Positions 25,941-35,036 are shown, counted from the stretch's first letter. The stretch: 50,133 nucleotides of DNA from Lachnospiraceae bacterium (GCA_910574745.1 CAJTCE010000030.1:1-50133); one strand, 5' to 3'. Translations and numbers: made by a program. The notes: a model not told the origin generated them from the letters alone.

Positions 25941-26591
25941 ATGTCTAAAAAATACACAAACGAGGCGATGAAAACATATAAATTTATGACAGTAGAAGAG
26001 GTTGTAAAAAAATTACTTTCATTTTATCTACCGCCTAGTAAGACCATTGATTTTACGTTTGATACACCAGATGATGTAACAAATAATTGTTTTGAACCAT
26101 CTGAATGGTATGGTGTCAGAATAATAAATTTATTTGATGAACCCCATGGAATCTTATGTTTTGGCGGCTACGGGGGAGGCTCTACGAAAACAGAAGTAAT
26201 TTATGATTATGAGAAAGTTGGGGAAATTTTTCAAAAACTTCTTTATGAAGAATATGGTTCTGAAGTAAAAACACTGTGTGTAAGCGAAACTGTAGGATAT
26301 GAGCATTATAAGTCTATATGGAGACAGAAGAGCTTGTTTAATTTACCTTGCAATGTAGGGGATAAATTATATGCATTTCACCAATCTTTTGGAGTCTTGC
26401 CATATACAATAGAAAAGATAACGATTAATGAAACATCTGTTGTTTTTAATTGTGCTGCACGTACATATCTTCCTGGAGATTGTCCGACGGCACCTCTTGA
26501 TACAATGGATGTGGATATAAGAAGCCTTGGTAAAAAGGCGTTTTGTTCAGAAAAAGAAGCTGAATATTCAAGAGAAAATATCTGTGATTGA
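25941..26591 (+). CDS. Hypothetical protein, 216 aa
   Basis: AGGAGG precedes the start by twelve bases. The protein is soluble, with a glycine-rich loop GGYGGGSTKT (about residues 75-84) that is not a standard Walker A. The C-terminal part contains cysteines at about 135, 174 and 183. Not recognised. A GGGCAGC...GCTGCCC hairpin lies upstream at about 25820-25855. Confidence 0.65.
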   Translation: MSKKYTNEAMKTYKFMTVEEVVKKLLSFYLPPSKTIDFTFDTPDDVTNNCFEPSEWYGVRIINLFDEPHGILCFGGYGGGSTKTEVIYDYEKVGEIFQKLLYEEYGSEVKTLCVSETVGYEHYKSIWRQKSLFNLPCNVGDKLYAFHQSFGVLPYTIEKITINETSVVFNCAARTYLPGDCPTAPLDTMDVDIRSLGKKAFCSEKEAEYSRENICD

Positions 26592-26605
26592 AAAGGAGGG
26601 AAAGT

Positions 26606-26812
26606 ATGAAGTGTAAAAATTGTGGTTGGTGTTATTTAAATAGTGCATTAAGTACAGATAAAGTATGTTGTAATCCTGAATCGATAAACTATAACAACAT
26701 TATTTCAGAAGAACAAATAGAAGAGAGTGGATGTGATAAAGGAGAAACAATAGAAGCAATAGACTATAAAAATATGACTGCATGGGAATTTGCTTCAAAA
26801 TATTATATGTAA
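26606..26812 (+). CDS. Small cysteine-rich protein, 68 aa
   Basis: The start at 26606 follows AAAGGAGGG; a longer reading from 26588 would place the ribosome binding site inside the gene. The N-terminus has CKNCGWC followed by CC and a later C, enough ligands for a zinc-ribbon-like site. The C-terminus is an aromatic helix (WEFASKYYM). Its role is unknown; a nucleic-acid or protein adaptor is possible. Confidence 0.62.
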   Translation: MKCKNCGWCYLNSALSTDKVCCNPESINYNNIISEEQIEESGCDKGETIEAIDYKNMTAWEFASKYYM

Positions 26813-26827
26813 ATTGGAGGTGGTGGA

Positions 26828-27106
26828 ATGACGAATAATGAAGTAATTGAATGGCAAAAAGCATTTAAGCGGACATATAAAGGAATTCCGAAAGAGGTAA
26901 ATGAGGCTTGCGACATGGCAATTTCAGCTCTTGAAGAAATCCAGCAATACAGAGAAATCGATACAGTTGAGGAATGCAAAAAATCAGCCGATATACGAAA
27001 GAGAGTTACTGAAATAGTAAATAGTCAACTTATTACGGGAAAGAATAATTACAAAGAAGCTTATAATTGTTTTTGGAAAATTGTAAGAGTTATACAGGAT
27101 AACTAA
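26828..27106 (+). CDS. Hypothetical helical protein, 92 aa
   Basis: GGAGG precedes the start. The protein is mostly helical, with MAISALEEIQQYREI near residues 29-43, a pattern often seen in small phage- and element-encoded proteins of Clostridia. It ends the L3 operon; the terminator follows at 27184. Confidence 0.6.
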   Translation: MTNNEVIEWQKAFKRTYKGIPKEVNEACDMAISALEEIQQYREIDTVEECKKSADIRKRVTEIVNSQLITGKNNYKEAYNCFWKIVRVIQDN

Positions 27107-27183
27107 TAAAACGGAGGTTTTTTATGGTGCGAATATGAAGGAGTATGAATACTTTTAAGAAAAATTTCATATAAATAAATGAT

Positions 27184-27221
27184 AGCCAGAGCAGATAACG
27201 CTGCGCTGGCTTCATTTTTAT
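27184..27221 (+). terminator. Intrinsic terminator closing the L3 operon
   Basis: AGCCAGAGCAG pairs with CTGCGCTGGCT and is followed by TCATTTTTA. Confidence 0.7.
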
Positions 27222-27274
27222 ATGGTTATATTTTCTAATAATTAATAATTTACTTATTTATACATTTATGATAG

Positions 27275-27420
27275 TATAATTATATATTTGTGAAAATAAA
27301 ATAGTAATGCGATATTTGTAACAGGAACCTATATTGGTTGCCTGTTTTTTTATTTTCACGAAACAGGCAGCAGGGAGAAAATTTCTTCCTGCTTATTTCA
27401 ATTTAAAGGAGGAAAAGTAT
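27275..27420 (+). promoter_or_regulatory. Leader module L4: TATAAT and enclosed terminator
   Basis: TATAAT lies at 27275-27280 without a clear -35. GTGAAAATAAAA (27290-27301) pairs perfectly over 12 bp with TTTTATTTTCAC (27348-27359). Enclosed is the terminator ACAGGAACC/GGTTGCCTGT with seven T (27321-27351). The terminator's T-run takes part in the outer stem, so the two structures compete. A further AGCAGGGAGAAA/TTTCTTCCTGCT hairpin follows, about 20 bases before the ribosome binding site of the 27421 gene. Confidence 0.65.
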
Positions 27421-28422
27421 ATGAATAAAGATGTGGAATTACAAAGAGTGTTATCGGAAGTTAGAAAGCAAATGACGTATACAGTTCTCTCGTATCCTGA
27501 GAGAGATCCAAACGGATTTAAATGGGGCGATCAGAAATATAATGGAAATTGTTCCGGAAAGGTTCCCCTTGGATTTGTTGATAAACTTGGAGCAAAATCT
27601 GTATGTGAATTGTTTGCCGGCAGTGGAACTTTGAGCGATGTGTGCAGGGATTATAAAATTCCTTATTGCGGCATAGACCTAAATCCAAATCCAGTCAGGG
27701 ACAATATAGTTGCTATGGACATACTGGATTTAGAGCAGGAACTACCGGATGCATTTTATGAGGCAGATATGTGTTTTTCACACCCGCCATATCCAGGGTT
27801 AAACCATGTAAAATATGCTGGTGTGGCATGGCAGGATACAGTAGGAGGATTGTTAGAAAAAGATATACAAAACATGCCTTTTGAAAAAGGCATGCAAAAA
27901 GTAAACATTTCGACTATGAGAGCTTATACGGCTCTACAACCAGGAGCTTATATGGTAATTCTCGTAGGAGAGATAAGGGCAAATGGAAAATATTTTTCCA
28001 TGTTTAACAATCTGGCTTTGCCCGGAGAAGTTTTTCAGACCTATGTGAAATTGCAGCACAACACATGGTCAGGAAGACAAAACTATTCGGAAAAAACAAA
28101 TCCAAGAGCTTTGACGGGTCATGAAATGATAGTTGTTATTAGAAAGCCATCCGGATATGAAATTGCTTATGTACTACCCAAAAAGTATGTAAATGATATC
28201 CGTGACAGCATTAATTCTGCTACATGGAAGGATGTTGTAATGAGTTATGCGAGGGAAGAAAAACAATTTACAAATCAGCAGATATGTTCAGATTTAAAAG
28301 ACCATGCAAAGGCCAAAAGTAACAATAATATTGAAGCAAAGCTCAGACAAACATGTGCAAGGCTGGCCGAAGCAGGTTTATTAAACCATATTGCTCCGGC
28401 AACTTGGGCAATGGCTGCATAA
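27421..28422 (+). CDS. DNA methyltransferase-like protein, 333 aa
   Basis: The start follows AAAGGAGG. VCELFAGSGTLSDVC (about residues 61-75) is the SAM-binding motif I, followed by an acidic CGIDLNPNP strand. SHPPYPG (about 120-126) occupies the place of the DPPY/NPPY catalytic motif of amino-methyltransferases that act on adenine N6 or cytosine N4, with His in the second position. The C-terminal 80 residues have a helical region that may be a target-recognition or winged-helix part. No restriction partner lies next to it, so it is probably an orphan enzyme protecting the element or regulating it. Confidence 0.75.
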   Translation: MNKDVELQRVLSEVRKQMTYTVLSYPERDPNGFKWGDQKYNGNCSGKVPLGFVDKLGAKSVCELFAGSGTLSDVCRDYKIPYCGIDLNPNPVRDNIVAMDILDLEQELPDAFYEADMCFSHPPYPGLNHVKYAGVAWQDTVGGLLEKDIQNMPFEKGMQKVNISTMRAYTALQPGAYMVILVGEIRANGKYFSMFNNLALPGEVFQTYVKLQHNTWSGRQNYSEKTNPRALTGHEMIVVIRKPSGYEIAYVLPKKYVNDIRDSINSATWKDVVMSYAREEKQFTNQQICSDLKDHAKAKSNNNIEAKLRQTCARLAEAGLLNHIAPATWAMAA

Positions 28423-28462
28423 AAGAACATTAAAATAATTATTTGAAGGGAAAAAATAGAAA

Positions 28463-28696
28463 ATGACAATCAGTAGAGCAGAAGCAATGAATGAAAAAGG
28501 CCATACGAGAGCTTGCCGTTTAGCAAAGAAGAACAAAACAGATACCATAAATTATGGCACATTAGATTTGGTTCCAAGGAATTGTGTCTGCGGACATGCA
28601 GATTCTTCTTACGAGGATCAGGACACCGAATACGAAGTGGATATTTATTTACTGAACGGAAGATATGTAGCCGTAGATATGTTTGACAGATGGTAA
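28463..28696 (+). CDS. Hypothetical small protein, 77 aa
   Basis: A GAAGGGAAA site precedes the ATG at 28463. The protein is small, with RNCVCGHADSSYEDQDTEYE around residues 38-57 and a C-terminal beta hairpin (EVDIYLLNGRYVAVDMF). Not recognised. It sits between the methyltransferase-like and DUF3560 genes of the L4 operon. Confidence 0.6.
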   Translation: MTISRAEAMNEKGHTRACRLAKKNKTDTINYGTLDLVPRNCVCGHADSSYEDQDTEYEVDIYLLNGRYVAVDMFDRW

Positions 28697-28749
28697 TAAA
28701 AATCCAATATAGGTTATTCTATTATTATAAGGAAGGAAATGGTAAAAAT

Positions 28750-29985
28750 ATGAGCGAATATATTATGAATAATGAGACACAGAAAATTGAATTACATTTT
28801 AGTAAAGCTGATTACATAGCATTATCAGAAGATTTAAAAAAGGAAATCAAAAGCAACTTCCTTTTTAGTCGTAAATCTGGCGCATGGGTAAGCCGTGCAA
28901 AATTTCCTAATCTTTGGAGAGCTGAAGCAGTTGCTAAAAAGTTAGGATTAGAAAATGGCGGAAAAGTTGGAAAAACTTTGACCTTTGCAGAGCAGATGGA
29001 ACGCAAGGCTCAAAAGGCAAAAGCAAGAGCGGCAAGATATGACGATAAGTCAGAAAAAGCACAAGATAGATCGGAAGCATTACAGAAACCCATTAACGAT
29101 ATGCATGGAGATATTTCATTTTTCACGCAGCCGAACATTAACAGCAGTGCTGGACGTGCTTTTACAAACAGGCGCAACAAGATGTTTTCAGCATGGGAAA
29201 GGGGTTTTGAGGAATTTAAAAAATCAGAATATTATGCAGAACGTGCTGAAGTAGCAAGGAAGACAGCAGCGTCAATTAAACCTACCGATAAAGGATTTAT
29301 TGATAGGAGAATTAAAGATGCAGAAAAGACTATCAAGGCACAAAAGAAAAATCTTGAGTTATATCGTGAAAAGTTGGAACAGATTGAGAAAGGAAAAGTA
29401 TTTAACAACTATAACTATAACGGTAAACCCATTACTGCGGAAACGGTTCAGGGATGGATTGAAGATGCAGAAATGATGATAGAAAATGCAATTAACAAGT
29501 CTATCTATTATCATGAGTGCCTGGAAGAAGTTGGAGGAGTGGAATTTTCAAAAGATAACATTAAGACCGGTTACATTGTTGAAATTGCCAGATGGGGCAA
29601 ATGTAGGGTTGTAGGAACTGGAAAAGTGAACATTTCTTATGAGATTATGGAAGGTGGAGCTGCCGGCTTTGGTGGAAAAGCAACATATGCAGAAATTAAA
29701 AGAATTATTTCTGCAGAAATATCACAACAGCCGATACATCCTTTTAAAGTTGGAGACATTTACACGGTGGAAGTTTGGAACGGCAAAACATATGAGAGGG
29801 AGCCAAAAGAATACACAGTTACAAAAATAACTAATGATCGTGTAACATTAAAAAGTGGAGAAGAAAGAGCTATTAGCAGAAAACCACGCAGATTTAGAGC
29901 TGGTGCAAATACTTTTTCTTGGGCATTAGGGATTGTTGATGGATTAAATGGAACAATTTATAAAAAGGAAGAGGTAACAGCTTAA
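28750..29985 (+). CDS. DUF3560-type protein, 411 aa
   Basis: The start at 28750 is chosen because GGAAGGAAA lies upstream, and the earlier in-frame ATG would overlap the previous gene. The opening about 75 residues look like an element-borne domain with KSGAWVSRAKF. The central part is a long Lys/Ala/Glu-rich helical region with QKAKARAARYDDKSEKAQDR near residues 87-106, characteristic of DUF3560 proteins of mobile elements. The last 130 residues are beta-rich (VGDIYTVEVWNGKTYERE). Function is unknown; frequent linkage with methyltransferases and PcfJ proteins suggests a role in DNA handling or anti-restriction. Confidence 0.7.
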   Translation: MSEYIMNNETQKIELHFSKADYIALSEDLKKEIKSNFLFSRKSGAWVSRAKFPNLWRAEAVAKKLGLENGGKVGKTLTFAEQMERKAQKAKARAARYDDKSEKAQDRSEALQKPINDMHGDISFFTQPNINSSAGRAFTNRRNKMFSAWERGFEEFKKSEYYAERAEVARKTAASIKPTDKGFIDRRIKDAEKTIKAQKKNLELYREKLEQIEKGKVFNNYNYNGKPITAETVQGWIEDAEMMIENAINKSIYYHECLEEVGGVEFSKDNIKTGYIVEIARWGKCRVVGTGKVNISYEIMEGGAAGFGGKATYAEIKRIISAEISQQPIHPFKVGDIYTVEVWNGKTYEREPKEYTVTKITNDRVTLKSGEERAISRKPRRFRAGANTFSWALGIVDGLNGTIYKKEEVTA

Positions 29986-30032
29986 ACAACATATCTGAAA
30001 AATAAAGTTGGTAAATATTTGAATTATAGTTG

Positions 30033-30066
30033 TAAAGCAGACGGGGGTTCTCCGCCTGCTTTATAC
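30033..30066 (+). terminator. Intrinsic terminator closing the L4 operon
   Basis: AAAGCAGACGG and CCGCCTGCTTT pair around a short loop and are followed by ATA; the T-run is weak but the stem is strong. Confidence 0.68.
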
Positions 30067-30099
30067 GTGGTATTATGATTTAGATGGAGAGGAAATAAT

Positions 30100-30588
30100 A
30101 TGGCAAGAAAACATGAAAAATTTCAATGGATAGGATATAAATATGCTCCGGAAACTTTTAAATTCTTCCTAAATGGAAAACGATTAAACCTTTCAGAAGA
30201 GGATAGAAGTAAAATTTCATATTTGGCAGCATGTGGAAGAAAGAAAGAAGTATCAGATGAGTTGAAACGTGTACTACGAAAAGAAGAGAAAAAGCCAATA
30301 ATTATTGGAAAATGTATTTGTTTCTTTAAAGAAAACTCAGATGAATACTATTATACACAACAACTTATGTACAATCATAATAATATACAAGACGCACTCG
30401 GATCTTATAAAGAATGGAAAAGGTATATCAAAAGTAAAAACAATGTTTTAGAAAATGGATATGAATTGATGGAAGGGCAATTTACTCCGTTTGGAAAAAA
30501 TAAGGGAAAAGCAAAAATAATTACAAATAATATTGATTTAAATAGGTGTGGAACGGTAACTATTATAAGAGAGACTATATTTGATTAA
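30100..30588 (+). CDS. Hypothetical basic protein, 162 aa
   Basis: GGAGAGGAAA precedes the start. The protein is lysine-rich and soluble, without signal or membrane segment. It has no leader of the repeated type; it probably depends on read-through of the L4 terminator or an unseen promoter. A long hairpin follows at 30674. Not recognised. Confidence 0.65.
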   Translation: MARKHEKFQWIGYKYAPETFKFFLNGKRLNLSEEDRSKISYLAACGRKKEVSDELKRVLRKEEKKPIIIGKCICFFKENSDEYYYTQQLMYNHNNIQDALGSYKEWKRYIKSKNNVLENGYELMEGQFTPFGKNKGKAKIITNNIDLNRCGTVTIIRETIFD

Positions 30589-30673
30589 GATGTAAGGATT
30601 ATAATTGCTTTAAAGATTAAATTCTGTTAACCTTCAAGCATTTAAGAAATAATTTAAGAATCAAATAAGTAAA

Positions 30674-30738
30674 AAGGGGGCTGTTGTAAATGTAATGTCA
30701 ATTAGTTAATCTAAAGACATTGGGTTTGCAACTCCCGT
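30674..30738 (+). terminator. Long hairpin before leader L5
   Basis: GGGGGCTGTTGTAA...AATGTC and GACATT...TTGCAACTCCC form a long, slightly imperfect stem, followed by CGTTTGTTTT and then the L5 -35 box. It would isolate L5 from the upstream gene. Confidence 0.55.
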
Positions 30739-30743
30739 TTGTT

Positions 30744-31042
30744 TTGACAAAACTTAATAATTATTATATAATATATTTATAATTTGTTATTATATATATT
30801 TGTGATAGGTACTTTGTTGGCATCCTTTTTAAGGGTGTATTTTTGTTTTTAGGGGAAAAATGTCCCTTTTAACGTGAATATTCACGATCATATAAATATG
30901 GAAAACGTAAAAAGACTGTCTTTTCTCAATTAAGAAGAACGAAAAAGGCCGTTTTTTTATTTGTAATTTTTTATCCAGGTAAGAACCTGTTTTATATAAA
31001 AATATAGCTTAAATTAGCAAAAACAGAAAGGTGGAAAAGTAT
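30744..31042 (+). promoter_or_regulatory. Leader module L5
   Basis: TTGACA (30744-30749) and TATAAT (30767-30772) have 17-base spacing. The leader repeats the L3 order: GCATCCTT/AAGGGTGT with a T-rich tract (30820-30846), AGGGG.../...CCCTTTT, the AACGTGAATATTCACGAT palindrome (30871-30888), AAAAAGAC hairpins (30908-30958, more degenerate than in L3) and CAGGTAAGAACCTG (about 30976-30989). The first gene begins at 31043. Confidence 0.78.
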
Positions 31043-31819
31043 ATGTATATAAAAAGTTTAACTATGAGATATGCAAACTATTTTAGAGTTGCTATCGAAA
31101 AAGTTTCTGAGGATGTAGCACAAGATATAGTAGCAGGAATCACAAAAATAGACCCACCAGGGTATGTTGGGCTGCGCTGCAAAGAAAATATCAAATATGT
31201 GTCCTTTGAAGTTGAAATGTATCAGGACTCGAATCATTGTACTATAGTATACTTCTTTGAAGATTATAAAGAAATATGTGACTATGGAGAAGATTCGGAA
31301 GTATATAAACTGATGAAAAGCTTTATTGATACTTATGGAAATAAGTATCCTGATAACAGCGAACTCTTGCTTGGAGACGTGGAATATCTCAGTCTCCCAG
31401 AAGTTCAAAAACTTAATGATGAATATATATCCATAAACAAGAGTGTAAAGAAAATAAGCAGTGAAGTTATTCCGGTAAATATTCCAGTAAAAATTAAGAT
31501 TTCTGAAAAGAAAATGAAAGAAGCAATAATTACTGGTGTCTGTAAAGTTGAAAACGGAAACGAGAAATTTGAGGAGTTATTACTGCTTGCAGACGGTAAA
31601 CCATGTGACTCATTGCTGGTATATTTGGATGATAAGCCATTTTCTGAATTATCCGATAATCTTTTGTTTGAATGGTTTATATGTATGAAGCGTGAGAAGG
31701 AAAGACTTGATTCTGGGCAAAGATTTTGCTATACAGAATACTGCTTTTCTGATACGGGAGAAGAATACTGTTATTCAAATAAAGACTTTAAAAGACACTA
31801 TACACGAAACGAAGGATAG
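31043..31819 (+). CDS. Hypothetical protein, 258 aa
   Basis: ATG at 31043 follows AAAGGTGG; an in-frame GTG at 31031 lies within that site. The protein is acidic, soluble and alpha/beta, with several aromatic clusters and no membrane segment. Not recognised. It leads the L5 operon of seven genes that ends at 34741. Confidence 0.65.
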   Translation: MYIKSLTMRYANYFRVAIEKVSEDVAQDIVAGITKIDPPGYVGLRCKENIKYVSFEVEMYQDSNHCTIVYFFEDYKEICDYGEDSEVYKLMKSFIDTYGNKYPDNSELLLGDVEYLSLPEVQKLNDEYISINKSVKKISSEVIPVNIPVKIKISEKKMKEAIITGVCKVENGNEKFEELLLLADGKPCDSLLVYLDDKPFSELSDNLLFEWFICMKREKERLDSGQRFCYTEYCFSDTGEEYCYSNKDFKRHYTRNEG

Positions 31820-31861
31820 GTATCCTGAATGGATAAATGAACAGATTAAGGAGGAAGATAA

Positions 31862-32041
31862 ATGACAAAATGTATGAGATTGAATAATAGAGTTGTAAGT
31901 ACGGAAAATATTACTTTTTTTCAATGGTTAAACACATATGAATTTATGTGTAAAAGAGAATTCAAGGAGTTGCCCAGGTATAAGCAGGAAAATTATAGAC
32001 GGGAGTTCGAATTGTTTAAAAAAGGAATCGGAGGATATTAA
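31862..32041 (+). CDS. Small basic protein, 59 aa
   Basis: An ATG at 31862 behind AAGGAGG opens a 59-codon frame ending at 32041, one base before the next ATG. The product is basic and helical (CKREFKELPRYKQENYRREF near residues 33-52). Its position and ribosome binding site support it as a real gene of the L5 operon. Not recognised. Confidence 0.65.
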   Translation: MTKCMRLNNRVVSTENITFFQWLNTYEFMCKREFKELPRYKQENYRREFELFKKGIGGY

Positions 32042-32042
32042 A

Positions 32043-32663
32043 ATGGGATGGACATCTTACCATGCAACATATTATAAAAAAGGAACTGTTGACAGGAAAG
32101 CAGAATGCGACGCTTATTTTATGGAAGGGTCAAATGCCGAATTTTATAAGGTTATAAAATCAGCACTTGTTGGTTCGGTATATTATGCAGCTGTTATGAA
32201 CTTAAAGCGGTATTCAGATAGGCGGGATGAAAGTAATCATCGCATTATTGAGGATATACCGGAAAATAAGCGCACTGTATGGGCGGTCGTTTTTCTTACT
32301 TCGGTAAACAGTAAGGACTATTTTAACTTTGCCTACAAAGATTTGAGTGAGGATATGGGACCAATAGCGGATAGATGCCCGACATCAATTTTGAATCTGT
32401 TAAGTCCTACTGATAACAAACAAGCTATTGCTTGGCGTGAGCGTTGTCAGAAAAATAATGAGAAAAAGAAAAATCCTCAATCGTTAAGTAATTTACCTAT
32501 CGGTACGGTAATACGTTTCACAAATGGGGAAGGCAAATTCGTTGAGTTGTTAAAACATCCGGCAGCATTCCAATTTAAGAGGCCGTTTTGGTACTGTAAA
32601 GAATTAGGTTGCTATATGCCGACCACACGAATCCCTGATAGTTACGAGGTAATAAGTGCATAA
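32043..32663 (+). CDS. DUF6927-like protein, 206 aa
   Basis: The start at 32043 follows GGAGG, and the opening MGWTSYHATYYKKGTVDRKA is characteristic of a family found in phages and conjugative elements of Clostridia (I believe DUF6927; assigned from memory). The middle (TVWAVVFLTSVNSKDYFNFA, near residues 80-99) looks like a beta-rich core, and the C-terminus contains an SH3-like stretch (GTVIRFTNGEGKFVELLKH). Function is unknown. Confidence 0.65.
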   Translation: MGWTSYHATYYKKGTVDRKAECDAYFMEGSNAEFYKVIKSALVGSVYYAAVMNLKRYSDRRDESNHRIIEDIPENKRTVWAVVFLTSVNSKDYFNFAYKDLSEDMGPIADRCPTSILNLLSPTDNKQAIAWRERCQKNNEKKKNPQSLSNLPIGTVIRFTNGEGKFVELLKHPAAFQFKRPFWYCKELGCYMPTTRIPDSYEVISA

Positions 32664-32686
32664 GAGTCTAGGAGGAATAGTAAAAT

Positions 32687-32878
32687 ATGGACAATAAAGA
32701 ATTAGAAAAATTGTGGGACGAGTTTGAAGACGTATTATTTATAGAATCAGATAATGGTACTTTGGTTCTTGCATCAAGTTGGAATGGTTTTGACCCGGGT
32801 ACAGATAGGGAAACCATTTGGCATTGGTTTGATGAACGTCATAGCAAAGGTGTTGGCTGGTTATTAAGCGGCACTTAA
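32687..32878 (+). CDS. Small acidic protein, 63 aa
   Basis: AGGAGG precedes the start. The product is acidic and aromatic, with the C-terminal segment WHWFDERHSKGVGWLLSGT. Small acidic proteins of this composition appear next to anti-restriction-type genes in mobile elements, but I cannot assign it. Confidence 0.6.
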   Translation: MDNKELEKLWDEFEDVLFIESDNGTLVLASSWNGFDPGTDRETIWHWFDERHSKGVGWLLSGT

Positions 32879-32916
32879 GTGTTAAAAAATAAGTTCAGAA
32901 ACAGGAGGTAATAATT

Positions 32917-33489
32917 ATGGAATTAATACATCATGGATATTACGAAGCAGATAAAGGAAAACATTTTGTTCTTACGGAAAAGGGCAAGGCAGAATGTGTT
33001 ACAGAAGGTTATGAAGTCGTTTATGATTATAACGGTTACACACTAAGTGCGGGTAATCATATAGTTTTTCCGAAGAGACAAATTGCGGAAAGCTACATGA
33101 AAAACCAGGAGAAAAAATCTTGGATGAAGAAACATAAACTCTATATTCGTACTGGGATTTATGAAGGAGTAGCTTTAAAAGAGTGCAGGACTCATGACAA
33201 TAAGCAGGTGTATAATACCGATTGGTTTTATGGCATTGATTGTCTTCAGTTAGGGGATTTAGTTGAAGAAGAAATTATTGATGATATAATTGACGCTTTG
33301 CCCCCGGCCTGCATGAGAACTGACTGTACACAGTTAGGAGAACCTGCTGACCATAGAATTGATGAAAACGGAAAAACCCGTGCTGTTTTTGCCACATTTA
33401 AACGTATTGCAGAGAACACATGGGAATATTGCGGCAATTGTTTTAGAGGCGAGAACATACAACGAGGCATTGAACCGGCATATGTATAG
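32917..33489 (+). CDS. Hypothetical protein, 190 aa
   Basis: CAGGAGG precedes the start. The protein is soluble; the N-terminal part has a winged-helix-like opening (HHGYYEADKGKHFVLTEKGK) and the C-terminal part has several cysteines (CMRTDC, CGNC) that could bind zinc. Not recognised. It is followed within 15 bases by the 33504 gene. Confidence 0.65.
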   Translation: MELIHHGYYEADKGKHFVLTEKGKAECVTEGYEVVYDYNGYTLSAGNHIVFPKRQIAESYMKNQEKKSWMKKHKLYIRTGIYEGVALKECRTHDNKQVYNTDWFYGIDCLQLGDLVEEEIIDDIIDALPPACMRTDCTQLGEPADHRIDENGKTRAVFATFKRIAENTWEYCGNCFRGENIQRGIEPAYV

Positions 33490-33503
33490 AAAGGAGACGT
33501 AAT

Positions 33504-34511
33504 ATGAAAGAAATCAAAGTAAGACTGTATCGGTCAGAAGATGACAACTATATTGAGCTATGGAAGGTTATTAATCCTGAAAAAGGTAAAACTCAATATT
33601 ATGGCCGATACATGCACAATAATGAGGGACTTTGGATTTATGTAGCCGACCCACTGGGATATTGTGAAAGGGATCACAATGTTCCCGATGATGTGGTTTT
33701 TATTTTGTGCGACGAAAATGGCAAAGAATATTACAGATATTCCAATGCGGACGAAAATCCTCTTCCTACTTTGGAAGAAGTGATAAAAGCAGAGTGGAAC
33801 AAAGTAAAGGGCAGCATTACACACAATGCAGAGAATTACGCAAAAGACTTCTTGACAGAAGTAAAATGCGGAGAGACCACGCTGAGCTTAAATCAGTGGT
33901 TGTTGTCGTTCAAGGACCCTGATTTATACCAGAAGGCAATTGCCGATATGTTCGGATACGACGATAACTGGTTGTATGGTACAAAGTCCGGAAAAGAAAT
34001 TAAGTATGAACCTATTTCAGGGACTGTATTTTCATACCTGGGCCACGAATATCAGTTTACAGCCGTAACCTGTAAACATGATATATGTGGCGTCGAATGG
34101 ATTGAATACAAATGTACCGATGCGCCTTATATTGTAGAGGATTGGAATCATAGGGTAAAATCTTATGGTAATGACGTAGGCAATTATTATGACGCAACAA
34201 AAATTGGGACTATGTATGATATTCGGACAGCACGGCAACTTGTCGCAGATGCGTTAATGAAGATTTATCCGCAAGCAGAGCGAAATGCTTCATTGCTGTA
34301 TGTTAAGAAAAGCGGTTGTAAGATATTGCTAAAATTATCCTACGAAGAAGCTGCTGAAATTCTGTTAGGTGGAGAACTGCATCGGAGTAAGGTTTTAGAA
34401 TTAATAGAATCTGAAAAACAGAAAAATCATTTTCATCTGTATACAAGAGAAAATAAGAAATCAATTATTGCGGCGAATCCTGGCATTATTGATAATACAT
34501 GGAGGTATTAA
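33504..34511 (+). CDS. Hypothetical protein, 335 aa
   Basis: AAAGGAG precedes the start. The first 110 residues are beta-rich, residues about 120-155 look helical, and a long mixed region follows. It has no signal peptide or membrane segment and no catalytic motif that I can recognise. The two-domain look and its place among small accessory genes fit a multi-domain element-borne protein, perhaps with anti-restriction-like parts, which is speculation. Confidence 0.65.
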   Translation: MKEIKVRLYRSEDDNYIELWKVINPEKGKTQYYGRYMHNNEGLWIYVADPLGYCERDHNVPDDVVFILCDENGKEYYRYSNADENPLPTLEEVIKAEWNKVKGSITHNAENYAKDFLTEVKCGETTLSLNQWLLSFKDPDLYQKAIADMFGYDDNWLYGTKSGKEIKYEPISGTVFSYLGHEYQFTAVTCKHDICGVEWIEYKCTDAPYIVEDWNHRVKSYGNDVGNYYDATKIGTMYDIRTARQLVADALMKIYPQAERNASLLYVKKSGCKILLKLSYEEAAEILLGGELHRSKVLELIESEKQKNHFHLYTRENKKSIIAANPGIIDNTWRY

Positions 34512-34513
34512 AA

Positions 34514-34681
34514 ATGACAAACGAAGAATTCTTAAAGTTACATTTGGCTATGACGTATGAAGAACATAACAAAAGTGATTGCACACAGTGCAGCAGAGAA
34601 AACTGTATACACAGAAACGCATATAGGAGACTCCCCGAATCTGAGGGTGGGTTAGCTTTATGTCCACGCTTAAATGAATAG
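34514..34681 (+). CDS. Small Cys/His protein, 55 aa
   Basis: The start at 34514 follows GGAGG, which overlaps the end of the preceding gene. DCTQCSRENCIHRNAYRRLP (about residues 19-38) holds three cysteines and a histidine in a zinc-finger-like arrangement, with one more cysteine near the end. It is the last gene of the L5 operon. Confidence 0.6.
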   Translation: MTNEEFLKLHLAMTYEEHNKSDCTQCSRENCIHRNAYRRLPESEGGLALCPRLNE

Positions 34682-34740
34682 TACAGAAATAGATAGGATT
34701 AAATGATGAAAGCCGGCTATGGTATGGTTTTCATCCCAAA

Positions 34741-34777
34741 AAAGGCTCAGTAAATATAACTACTGAGCCTTTTTATT
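34741..34777 (+). terminator. Intrinsic terminator closing the L5 operon
   Basis: AAAGGCTCAGTA and TACTGAGCCTTT form a 12-bp stem with a T-run. The T-run merges into the -35 box of leader L6 at 34779. Confidence 0.9.
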
Positions 34778-34778
34778 T

Positions 34779-35036
34779 TTGACAAATGTGAATAAATATT
34801 ATATAATATATCCATAATTTGTTGTAAAAAAATTGTGATATGTATTTTGTTTGCATCCTTTTTATGGGGTGCTTTTTTGTTTTCAGGGATAATATATCTC
34901 TTTTAACGTGAATTCTCACGATTATATAAATATTTGGAATGTAAAAAGACAGTTTATTTTATTTGTATTAAAGGAATAAAAAGCTGTCTTTTTATATGTA
35001 TTTTTTACACAGGTTAATAACCTGTTATATATATAT
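34779..35036 (+). promoter_or_regulatory. Leader module L6
   Basis: TTGACA (34779-34784) and TATAAT (34802-34807) have 17-base spacing. The order is again a GCATCC.../...GGGGTGC hairpin with six T (34852-34880), an AGGGAT.../...ATCTC pair, AACGTGAATTCTCACG (34905-34920), AAAAAGACAG (34943-34952)/CTGTCTTTTT (34984-34993) and ACAGGTTAATAACCTGT (35009-35025). It leads into a gene that has lost its start. Confidence 0.8.
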
